Source of the DNA: Bacillota bacterium | GTDB taxonomy: Bacteria; Bacillota; Clostridia; Lachnospirales; Lachnospiraceae | DNA: 34,076 nt | Assembly (NCBI GenBank): GCA_023415655.1 | Contig: JAEZKD010000065.1 | Span: 1-34,076 of the forward strand | Direction: 5' to 3' | Shown: positions 10,202 through 17,090 of the stretch, in pieces | How positions within the stretch are numbered: position 1 is the first letter of the stretch | How the letters are laid out: every line of letters begins with the position of its first letter | Position numbers and translations under genes: made by a program | The notes under the pieces: model-generated | The model's database searches: none | What the model was told of the DNA's origin: nothing | The model's input: only the letters and a program-made list of their open reading frames with translations

Positions 10202-10496
10202 TTTGTGTATAACTCCCTTCGGCGATTTTTGATAGATATATATATAATATATTTATTAGTATTAGTAGTAGGGACTGTGAAAAAGTGTATAACCACTTCT
10301 AGCCCAAATGTCATAAGGTTTTCAAGAATTTATAACTATGTGAATTGTTTTTTCTTTTTTCCAAAACGCTATTCACATAATAAGAATCATTCTTAAGTTA
10401 TCCATACGCTTCTAACAGCAAAATAACATGATTTTAACGGCTATATGTGGATAACTTTCTTAAAAATAAAAAAAGTATACACAATAGCCTTTCGCC
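10202..10496 (-). other. oriC, dnaA-dnaN part: DnaA boxes and unwinding region
   Basis: This 295-base gap holds two exact DnaA boxes (TTATNCACA) on the minus strand, 10204-10212 and 10446-10454. One-mismatch boxes lie at 10276-10284, 10284-10292 (both minus), 10369-10377, 10398-10406 and 10476-10484 (plus). The AT-rich stretch 10231-10253 next to the DnaA-trios is the likely strand-opening site. The arrangement matches the downstream half of the bipartite Bacillus oriC. Function is inferred from motif density and gene context. Confidence 0.85.
10231..10284 (-). promoter_or_regulatory. DnaA-trio element and AT-rich unwinding element
   Basis: Read on the minus strand (dnaA to dnaN direction): a one-mismatch DnaA box (10284-10276), a short GC-containing spacer ending CCC (10273-10271), six consecutive trinucleotides TAC TAC TAA TAC TAA TAA (10270-10253), and then the AT run to 10231. 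The complementary strand reads 3'-GAT-GAT-GAT, the DnaA-trio described for B. subtilis as the element that directs DnaA onto single strands. Spacing and order match that basal unwinding system. Confidence 0.8.
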
Positions 10497-11858
10497 TTAC
10501 GGAGCAGGATTAATCTTCTTAATCAATACATCAATGGTATTCTGTAAAGAAGCATCTTTTTTCATATCCTTTTCTACCTTATTACAACCATGCAATACAG
10601 TAGAGTGATCACGATTGCCCATCATCTTACCAATCTCAGTTAAAGATAGAGACGTTAATTTACGACAAAGATACATTGCAATCTGTCTTGGATATGCAAT
10701 ATTACGACTACGATTATCAGAGTAAATCTCAGCAGTACTTGTATTGAAGTGTTCAGATACGACCTCAATGATGAGATCTAGTGTAACAGTCTTCTTATTA
10801 TCTGGTGAGATTAAATCTTTTAATGCTTCTTCAGCTAGAATTACATCAACTTCTTTTTTCTTTAATCTAGATAAAGCAACAATTTTCGTCAATGCACCTT
10901 CTAGCTCTCGAATGTTAGACTTTATATTAGAAGCAATGTATTTCATAACTTCATCATCAATTTCAAGACCGTCGAGCTCTTCTTTTTTCTTAAGAATAGC
11001 CATACGTGTCTCATAATCCGGACTTTGAATATCAACAGTAAGACCCCACTCAAAACGGGATCTAAGTCTTTCCTCTAAAGTTAAAATATCTTTTGGAGGT
11101 TTATCTGAGGAAATAATAATCTGCTTTTTACTTTCATGCAGAGTATTAAAGGTGTGGAAAAACTCTTCCTGAGTTCTTTCTTTACCTATAATAAATTGAA
11201 TATCATCGATTAATAAAACATCAATGTTTCTGTATTTCTCACGAAATTCTGTTGGTGTGGTATCAGCATTACGAATCGATTCAATTAATTCATTTGTAAA
11301 CTTTTCACTTGTAACATATAACACCTTAGAGTTTGGATTTTGTTCTAATATATAGTGTGCAATGGAATGCATTAAGTGTGTTTTACCCAAACCAACACCA
11401 CCGTAAATAAACAAAGGATTGTATATTTCAGCTGGTGATTCTGCAACTGCTAAGGATGCAGCATGCGCTAGATTATTATTTGCACCAACGACGAAGGTAT
11501 CAAAAGTATAACGAGGATTTAAATAGGAAAGACTTTCATTCTTAACCTTACTTGCCTGTGAAGATGCTGGCTTATCTTCTGCTTTTGTTTGGCTTAGTAA
11601 TACAAATTCAATATCAAAATCTTCATTTAGTACCTCAGCAATAGCTGTTTTTAAGAATAAGCTATACTTATTTTTAATGAAATCTAAGCTATTAGCACCA
11701 ATCTTTGTATCATCTACGGCGAGTTTAATGACATTACCTGTCACATCGTATACTTTGAGAGGAAGTAACCAAGTTTTAAAAGAAACTTCTGTTACATTGT
11801 ATTCAATCTTTAAATACTCCAATATTTCATTCCATTTTTCCTGAATCAAGTTTTTCAT
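10497..11858 (-). CDS. dnaA: Chromosomal replication initiator DnaA
   Basis: The 453-residue AAA+ initiator that binds DnaA boxes and opens oriC. Domain I spans about 1-85, a short variable domain II about 90-112, the AAA+ domain III has Walker A GGVGLGKT at 153-160 and Walker B LLIDD near 215-219 with the arginine finger in RLRSRFEWGL, and domain IV has the DnaA-box recognition signature NRDHSTVLHGCNKV. Domain II is short compared with E. coli but normal for Firmicutes. The ribosome binding site GAAGGG is 13 nt from the ATG, longer than ideal, and a GC-rich hairpin switch lies just before it. DnaA boxes on both sides imply autoregulation. Confidence 0.98.
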   Translation of the reverse strand: MKNLIQEKWNEILEYLKIEYNVTEVSFKTWLLPLKVYDVTGNVIKLAVDDTKIGANSLDFIKNKYSLFLKTAIAEVLNEDFDIEFVLLSQTKAEDKPASSQASKVKNESLSYLNPRYTFDTFVVGANNNLAHAASLAVAESPAEIYNPLFIYGGVGLGKTHLMHSIAHYILEQNPNSKVLYVTSEKFTNELIESIRNADTTPTEFREKYRNIDVLLIDDIQFIIGKERTQEEFFHTFNTLHESKKQIIISSDKPPKDILTLEERLRSRFEWGLTVDIQSPDYETRMAILKKKEELDGLEIDDEVMKYIASNIKSNIRELEGALTKIVALSRLKKKEVDVILAEEALKDLISPDNKKTVTLDLIIEVVSEHFNTSTAEIYSDNRSRNIAYPRQIAMYLCRKLTSLSLTEIGKMMGNRDHSTVLHGCNKVEKDMKKDASLQNTIDVLIKKINPAP

Positions 11859-11879
11859 ATTAAAAACCGTACCCTTCTA

Positions 11880-11902
11880 ACGCCTTCCGGCGTCCTACGC
11901 CG
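11880..11902 (-). promoter_or_regulatory. Mutually exclusive hairpins in the dnaA leader
   Basis: In the dnaA mRNA (minus strand) the order is GGCGT, AGG, ACGCC, GGAA, GGCGT. The central ACGCC (11889-11893) can pair with either flanking GGCGT (11897-11901 or 11880-11884), not both. The downstream hairpin ends 2 nt before the GAAGGG ribosome binding site. This is unusually GC-rich for the region. A regulatory role is inference only. Confidence 0.45.
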
Positions 11903-12029
11903 TGATATTTATAACTGTGGATTTTTTGTATTAAGAAACGTCTCAATACTAACCTCCTTGTTGAGGAGTCGCACGATCAATGTAATACGCGCCAAATAGC
12001 GCGCACTTATCCTTATGGGACATGTGCAT

Positions 12030-12058
12030 ATAATAATAATATATAACAAATTTATCAA
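12030..12058 (-). promoter_or_regulatory. Candidate dnaA promoter
   Basis: Minus-strand -35 TTGATA (12053-12058), 17-bp spacer and -10 TATTAT (12030-12035). Both boxes are one or two bases from consensus. It would give a leader of about 165 nt for dnaA. Start-site data are lacking, and other AT-rich candidates exist nearby. Confidence 0.4.
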
Positions 12059-12111
12059 CATTTCAATGTTAATCTTTGATTATGAACATAAGTTTCGCAT
12101 ATTTTTTAAAG

Positions 12112-12293
12112 TTATTCACATGCAAGTATGAATTATTAACAACAGGTTTATAATAATATCCTAGTTATTCACATAGACAAAACATGATTTTAGGGGTATA
12201 ATTGAGTATACTTTCTAGATAATTAACACAAATAAACAAAGTTATTAACAATTTATCCACTATCTGTGGATAAGTGCTGTGGATTCATCCACA
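12112..12293. other. oriC, rpmH-dnaA part: DnaA-box cluster
   Basis: Exact DnaA boxes lie at 12112-12120 and 12165-12173 (TTATTCACA, plus) and 12265-12273 (TTATCCACA, minus). One-mismatch boxes lie at 12242-12250, 12253-12261 and 12285-12293. Together with the dnaA-dnaN cluster this gives a bipartite origin with dnaA between the halves, as in B. subtilis. Gene orientation switches here from leftward to rightward. Confidence 0.85.
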
Positions 12294-12367
12294 TTGATTA
12301 ACATGTCAAAAAATTAAAATAATTCATACAGTTAGAATAATAAAAGGATAATTCGTAAAAGATTTAC

Positions 12368-12396
12368 TTGACGAGCACTACTGAAACGACTATAAT
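12368..12396 (+). promoter_or_regulatory. rpmH promoter
   Basis: -35 TTGACG (12368-12373), 17-bp spacer, -10 TATAAT (12391-12396). Start would be near 12403, about 60 nt before the rpmH ATG. Near-consensus strength suits a ribosomal protein gene. Confidence 0.8.
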
Positions 12397-12464
12397 GGTA
12401 GTGCTATTTAAAATAGAATAAATGGGCTTACCATAAAGATTTAGCAATAAGGAGGTGTATATAA

Positions 12465-12599
12465 ATGAAAATGACATTCCAGCCAAAAAAACGTTCCAGA
12501 GCTAAGGTTCACGGATTCAGATCTAGAATGAGCACAGCAAATGGAAGAAAGGTTTTAGCAGCAAGAAGAGCTAAAGGAAGACATAAATTATCAGCATAG
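12465..12599 (+). CDS. rpmH: 50S ribosomal protein L34
   Basis: A 44-residue basic ribosomal protein of the large subunit. The sequence begins MKMTFQPKKRSRAKVHGFR and ends GRHKLSA, with the conserved STANGRKVLAARRAKGR block; 44 residues is the family length. AAGGAGG lies 7 nt before the ATG at 12465. It is the first gene of the rightward arm, transcribed divergently from dnaA, and is followed by a weak stem-loop before rnpA. Confidence 0.97.
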   Translation: MKMTFQPKKRSRAKVHGFRSRMSTANGRKVLAARRAKGRHKLSA

Positions 12600-12625
12600 G
12601 TCGCAGTCAATGTGACCTTTTCTTC
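12599..12625 (+). terminator. Partial terminator or attenuator after rpmH
   Basis: GGTCGCA (12599-12605) pairs with TGTGACC (12611-12617) around a 5-nt loop, followed by a U-rich run. It starts on the last base of the rpmH stop. A weak terminator here would let most transcripts stop after rpmH and a minority continue to rnpA. Confidence 0.5.
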
Positions 12626-12749
12626 TAATTGAAAGAAGTTTCTTCTTATTATATATACTTGCTTCAATGAGTAATTGATAAGAGGGATTTCTAATTAGAT
12701 GATTAGGAAGCAAGAAAACAGTGGGTTTTCTTAAGGAGATTTTTAAACA

Positions 12750-13097
12750 TTGTCAAAAGTCTTAAAAAACAGTAGGGAATTCGGTAACGTTTACAGAAAC
12801 GGTAAGTCTTATGCTAATAAGTATTTAGTTATGTATGTCTGTAACAATGAACTATCCTTTAATCGATTAGGTATTTCTGTAAGCAAAAAGGTCGGCAACA
12901 GTGTTGTTCGACACCGAATCACAAGATTAATCAGAGAAAGTTACCGTTTGAATGAAACTATGTTTAATAGTGGTTTAGACATAGTAGTTGTAGCTAGAGT
13001 AGGATCCAAGGGCAAGAACTATTCTGAAATTAGTAGTGCACTTTGTCATCTGGCAAAGCTGCATCGCATAATTCATAACGAAGAAACGTTATTGTAG
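12750..13097 (+). CDS. rnpA: Ribonuclease P protein component
   Basis: The 115-residue protein subunit of RNase P, which with the catalytic RNA trims tRNA 5' leaders. Blocks seen are the N-terminal SREFGNVYRNGKSY, GISVSKKVGNSVVRHRITRLIRESYR (the RNR-motif helix, here in the variant form RHRITR) and DIVVVARVG. The start is TTG 12750 with AAGGAG 11 nt upstream; no ATG alternative keeps the conserved N terminus. A noncoding leader of 150 bases separates it from rpmH and can form a long-range stem (12658-12665 with 12707-12714). Confidence 0.95.
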   Translation: MSKVLKNSREFGNVYRNGKSYANKYLVMYVCNNELSFNRLGISVSKKVGNSVVRHRITRLIRESYRLNETMFNSGLDIVVVARVGSKGKNYSEISSALCHLAKLHRIIHNEETLL

Positions 13098-13113
13098 AAA
13101 AGATGATTATATC

Positions 13114-13329
13114 GTGATGAAGCGAATTCTTATTAGATTAGTAAAATTGTATCGTAAATTCATCTCACCATTGAAGAGAACACCAACCTGTAGGTTTACA
13201 CCAACATGTTCGGAGTATGCACTAGAAGCGTTAACGCGTCATGGGGCAATTAAGGGATCTTATTTGGCAGTGAGAAGAATTCTAAAGTGTCATCCGTTTC
13301 ATGAAGGGGGATTTGATCCTGTCCCTTAG
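13114..13329 (+). CDS. yidD: Membrane protein insertion efficiency factor YidD
   Basis: A 71-residue protein of the UPF0161 family, thought to aid YidC-dependent membrane insertion. The family signature is clear: YRKFISPLKRTPTCRFTPTCSEYALEALTRHGAIKG, LAVRRILKCHPFHEGGFDPVP, with the three conserved cysteines. Start could be GTG 13114 or the adjacent ATG 13117; neither has a strong ribosome binding site, which suggests coupling to rnpA translation 16 nt upstream. It lies between rnpA and yidC, the standard order. Confidence 0.95.
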   Translation: MMKRILIRLVKLYRKFISPLKRTPTCRFTPTCSEYALEALTRHGAIKGSYLAVRRILKCHPFHEGGFDPVP

Positions 13330-13389
13330 GATGACTTTTTTGAGTACCTAATTATCATGATTACATAGTCGTGATGGAACAAGGAGGAA

Positions 13390-14730
13390 ATGGGTTTGGA
13401 ATTAACATTTTTATCGCAGGTTACTGGTATTTTGGGACCTTTTGCCTGGGTAATGGGTCAAATATTAAAGGGTATATATTGGTTTCTTGATTTATTTGGA
13501 ATAGCCAATATTGCAATTTGTATCGTTTTATTTACAATTGTAGTTAAGATGCTGATGCTTCCATTAACTATTAAGCAGCAAAAGGGTACTAGACTTTCTG
13601 CAAAGATGAATCCAGAGATACAAAAGATTCAACAAAAGTATAAAGGAAAAAAGGATCAAGCATCTATGCAAAAGCAGCAAGCAGAGATGCAGGAGGTATA
13701 TGCAAAGTACGGTACATCTCCAATGGCAGGTTGTTTACCACTTTTGATATCCTTACCAATCATGTTCGCATTGTATCAGGTAATATATAAAATACCTGCA
13801 TATGTTGAAGATGTTAGAAGTCTTTATGATTTTGTTGCAATCCAATTTTCAAGTGTGGATGGCTATATCGAAGGATTGAAGAATTTTATATCTGCTTACA
13901 AGATTAATGTTCCTATAGGTAACTTACCAAACCTTGATCCAACATCCGATGCAGCAAAAACAGCATTAATTGATATTTTTTCAAAATTTAATACTGCTAA
14001 CTGGGATGCGTTCCTTAATTTCCAAAATTGGAATGCTTCTACTGGAACTGAAGTGATCCAATACTTCACAAATGCCAATAGTCTTGCACAATTAAAGGAA
14101 GTGTTGGCACTCCCTGAATTAACTGAAAAGATTAATGACATCAAACATATAAATCGATTCATTGGCAGTTTAAACATTCTTGATAATCCTGGCTGGTCCT
14201 TCCCTGGAATTATTATTCCGATAGGTGCAGCAGGAACACAGTTCCTTCAAAGTAAACTTATGATGGCAACGACACCAACCAATAATTCAAATCAAGCAAC
14301 TCCAGGTGGAGACACTATGAAGACAATGAATACTGTTATGCCTATCGTATCTGGTATCTTCTGTGTGTTCATGCCAATCGGTGTTGGTATCTACTGGATC
14401 ACAAGTAGCGTTGTTCAGATTTTCCAACAGATATTTATTAATAAATATTTTGATAAAATTGATATGGACGAATTAATTGCTAAAAATGTTGAGAAGTCCA
14501 ATAAGAGAAAAGAAAAATTGGGTGTAGCTACTGGTAATAAAATGGCAAGTGTTGCAAAAACATCGACTAAAGTAATTGAAAACAGTCCAGCTACTATTCA
14601 AAGCAAAGCAGTAAGTAATAAGAAAACAGAAGCGTCAAATTATACAAAAAGTGAGGTATCCTATAAAGCCGGAAGTATATCGGCAAATGCTAATATCCTA
14701 AAAAGGAATAGTGATAAGGGGGATAAATAA
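13390..14730 (+). CDS. yidC: Membrane protein insertase YidC (SpoIIIJ/OxaA-like)
   Basis: A 446-residue insertase for inner-membrane proteins. Hydrophobic segments lie near residues 12-60, 115-135, 270-285 and 310-340. The cytoplasmic hairpin between the first two holds QKGTRLSAKMNPEIQKIQQKYK, including the conserved arginine. A large insert, about residues 140-265, sits outside the membrane between TM segments and makes this protein much longer than B. subtilis SpoIIIJ (about 260). No lipobox cysteine is seen at the N terminus. The C-terminal tail from about 355 is Lys/Asn/Ser-rich and cytoplasmic. The AGGAGG site is only 2 nt from ATG 13390 but 8 nt from TTG 13396, so translation may begin at TTG. 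Confidence 0.95.
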   Translation: MGLELTFLSQVTGILGPFAWVMGQILKGIYWFLDLFGIANIAICIVLFTIVVKMLMLPLTIKQQKGTRLSAKMNPEIQKIQQKYKGKKDQASMQKQQAEMQEVYAKYGTSPMAGCLPLLISLPIMFALYQVIYKIPAYVEDVRSLYDFVAIQFSSVDGYIEGLKNFISAYKINVPIGNLPNLDPTSDAAKTALIDIFSKFNTANWDAFLNFQNWNASTGTEVIQYFTNANSLAQLKEVLALPELTEKINDIKHINRFIGSLNILDNPGWSFPGIIIPIGAAGTQFLQSKLMMATTPTNNSNQATPGGDTMKTMNTVMPIVSGIFCVFMPIGVGIYWITSSVVQIFQQIFINKYFDKIDMDELIAKNVEKSNKRKEKLGVATGNKMASVAKTSTKVIENSPATIQSKAVSNKKTEASNYTKSEVSYKAGSISANANILKRNSDKGDK

Positions 14731-15576
14731 ATGGGTGAATGGAAAGAGTTTACGGGTAAAACGGTAGATGAAGCATTAACCGCAGCGCTGCTTGAGTATC
14801 ATACAACAAGTGATAAAGTCGAGTATGAAATAATAGAACGAGAGAGTAAGGGGTTACTCGGAATGTTTTCTAAACCTGCCAAAATACGTGTAAAAGTAAA
14901 ACTTACTGTAGATATGGCAGCAAAAAGCTTTTTAGATAAAGTTTTTAAAGCAATGGGTATTGACGCAAAGGTAGAAGTTAATTATGATATAGATGCAGAG
15001 AGCATGGATATTACCATCTTAGGTAATGACATGGGTGTCTTAATTGGTAAAAGAGGACAAACCTTAGATTCACTTCAATATCTAACAAGTCTTGTAGTAA
15101 ACAAGAATAATGACGGATATCTTAAGGTCAAGCTAGACACAGAAAATTACCGTGAAAGACGAAAAGAAACTCTCGAGAACCTAGCAAAGAACATTGCATC
15201 CAAGGTAAAACGTACTCATAAAGCAGTTGCGTTAGAACCTATGAATCCTTACGAGAGAAGAATCATACATTCTGCATTACAGAATGATAAATATGTTGAA
15301 ACTCACAGTGAAGGAGAAGAACCTTTCCGAAAAGTAGTTATTAGTATGAAAAAAGGTGTGACCTATCATCATAATAATAACAATAGTAATAAATTTGGCA
15401 ATAAAGATTACACAAAGAAATACAACAATACAAGCAAAAAAGACTTTCATAAAAAGTATGGAGGTAATACAAAGGATTACAGTACAGACTATAAGAAAGA
15501 CTATGCTGCTTACTTAGAACAAAAAGCTGCTGCTAAAGCTGCTGAGTCAGCAAAAGCAGAAAACGCGCAGGATTAA
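14731..15576 (+). CDS. jag: RNA-binding protein Jag/KhpB
   Basis: A 281-residue RNA-binding protein. The Jag-N domain covers about 3-52 (KEFTGKTVDEALTAALLEY, KGLLGMFSKPAKIRVK), a KH domain follows with GKRG in MGVLIGKRGQTLDSLQYL, and an R3H domain has NPYERRIIHSALQ. In other Firmicutes the protein (KhpB/EloR) works with KhpA in cell-elongation control. From about residue 212 it has a low-complexity tail rich in Asn, Lys, Tyr and His, then an Ala-rich end; this tail is not part of the core family. Its ATG follows the yidC stop with no gap, and a strong stem-loop follows the gene. Confidence 0.95.
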   Translation: MGEWKEFTGKTVDEALTAALLEYHTTSDKVEYEIIERESKGLLGMFSKPAKIRVKVKLTVDMAAKSFLDKVFKAMGIDAKVEVNYDIDAESMDITILGNDMGVLIGKRGQTLDSLQYLTSLVVNKNNDGYLKVKLDTENYRERRKETLENLAKNIASKVKRTHKAVALEPMNPYERRIIHSALQNDKYVETHSEGEEPFRKVVISMKKGVTYHHNNNNSNKFGNKDYTKKYNNTSKKDFHKKYGGNTKDYSTDYKKDYAAYLEQKAAAKAAESAKAENAQD

Positions 15577-15585
15577 TTCAAAACA

Positions 15586-15640
15586 AAAAGGCTGTTAAGT
15601 GAGATGCGAATTATTACCGCTCTTATTCAACAGCCTTTTC
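15586..15640 (+). terminator. Intrinsic terminator after jag
   Basis: AAAAGGCTGTT (15586-15596) pairs perfectly with AACAGCCTTTT (15629-15639), with further partial pairing inside the 32-nt loop. The U run is partly inside the stem. It separates jag from mnmE, though incomplete termination is possible. Confidence 0.7.
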
Positions 15641-15678
15641 TTAGACTCAAAGCCTAATGGCAGATGGGAGGAAAATAG

Positions 15679-17055
15679 ATGAAAACAGATACCATAGCTG
15701 CAATTGCGACAGGTCTTAGTAATGCTGGTATTAGCATTATAAGAATTAGTGGGCAAGATGCATTTCCTATTATTGACAAAATATTTCGTAAAAAGAAAAC
15801 AACAAAGAAGCTATCCGAGATGGAATCCCATACCGTACATTATGGCTATATTGTGAATGAAGACGAAATAATTGATGAGGTAATGGTCGTTTTAATGAAA
15901 GGACCAAGAAGTTATACCAAAGAGGATAGTATTGAAATTGATTGTCATGGTGGTATCATAGTGACAAAACGTGTATTAGAAACAGTTTTAGCTGCAGGTG
16001 CTAGACTTGCAGAACCAGGTGAGTTTACAAAGAGAGCATTCTTAAATGGAAGAATCGATCTTTCACAAGCGGAAGCTGTGATTGATATCATCCATGCGAA
16101 GAGTGATTTGGCTTTAAAAAATAGTTTAAGTCAGTTAAAGGGTAATGTACTAGAAAAAGTAAAAGAGATTAGAAACAGTATCTTATTAGATACTGCTTAT
16201 ATAGAAGCAGCACTTGATGATCCAGAACACATCAGCTTAGAAGGCTTTAAAGAACAGTTACAGGAACGAGTTGAGGTCCTTAAAAACGACATTATCAAGT
16301 TGTTAAACAATGCGGAAAATGGGAGATTAATAAAGGAAGGCATAAGAACTGTCATATTAGGTAAACCAAATGTAGGTAAGTCTTCACTATTAAATTTACT
16401 TGTTGGCGAGGAGAGGGCAATTGTAACTGAGATTGCTGGAACTACAAGAGATACGATAGAAGAGACAATCTATCTAAATGGTATTTGTCTGAACTTAATT
16501 GATACTGCAGGAATTCGTGAAACAGAAGATGTCGTTGAGAAAATAGGTGTGGACAAATCAAGAAAGAGTGCCAGTGATGCAGATTTGATTATATATGTGA
16601 TTGATGCATCGGTACCATTGGATCAAAATGATCATGAAATATTAGAATTTATACAAGATAAAAAAGTAATTATACTTTTAAATAAAACCGATCTTACAAC
16701 AGTAATCGATGAAGAGAGCTTAAAAAAGGAAACAAACAAAACCGTTATAAGAATATCTGCAAAGAATAAGATCGGGTTAGAGGATATGGAAACAGTAATA
16801 ACTGATATGTTCTTTGAAGGTAATTTGACGTTCAATGAAGAAGTATATATCACAAATATGAGGCAAAAAGAAGCTCTCAAAGAAGCAAAGATAAGTTTGA
16901 ATCAGGTTTATGATAGTATTGAAATGGGAATGCCGGAGGACTTCTATACGATTGATTTAATGAATGCATATGAAGTATTAGGTACGATTATTGGGGAATC
17001 TGTAGACGAGGATTTGATTAACACGATATTCAAAGAGTTCTGTATGGGTAAATAG
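15679..17055 (+). CDS. mnmE: tRNA modification GTPase MnmE
   Basis: A 458-residue GTPase that with MnmG installs the carboxymethylaminomethyl group on U34 of certain tRNAs. The N-terminal tetrahydrofolate-binding domain begins MKTDTIAAIATGLSNAGI. The GTPase domain has G1 GKPNVGKS (228-235), the switch region GTTRDTIEE, G3 DTAGIRET and G4 NKTD. The protein ends CMGK, a variant of the C-terminal Cys-x-Gly-Lys motif needed for activity. A GGGAGGA ribosome binding site precedes ATG 15679. It sits 35 nt before mnmG, its partner. Confidence 0.97.
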   Translation: MKTDTIAAIATGLSNAGISIIRISGQDAFPIIDKIFRKKKTTKKLSEMESHTVHYGYIVNEDEIIDEVMVVLMKGPRSYTKEDSIEIDCHGGIIVTKRVLETVLAAGARLAEPGEFTKRAFLNGRIDLSQAEAVIDIIHAKSDLALKNSLSQLKGNVLEKVKEIRNSILLDTAYIEAALDDPEHISLEGFKEQLQERVEVLKNDIIKLLNNAENGRLIKEGIRTVILGKPNVGKSSLLNLLVGEERAIVTEIAGTTRDTIEETIYLNGICLNLIDTAGIRETEDVVEKIGVDKSRKSASDADLIIYVIDASVPLDQNDHEILEFIQDKKVIILLNKTDLTTVIDEESLKKETNKTVIRISAKNKIGLEDMETVITDMFFEGNLTFNEEVYITNMRQKEALKEAKISLNQVYDSIEMGMPEDFYTIDLMNAYEVLGTIIGESVDEDLINTIFKEFCMGK

Positions 17056-17090
17056 AATATCTGTTGGGAATTAGAAGAGAGGATAATATT

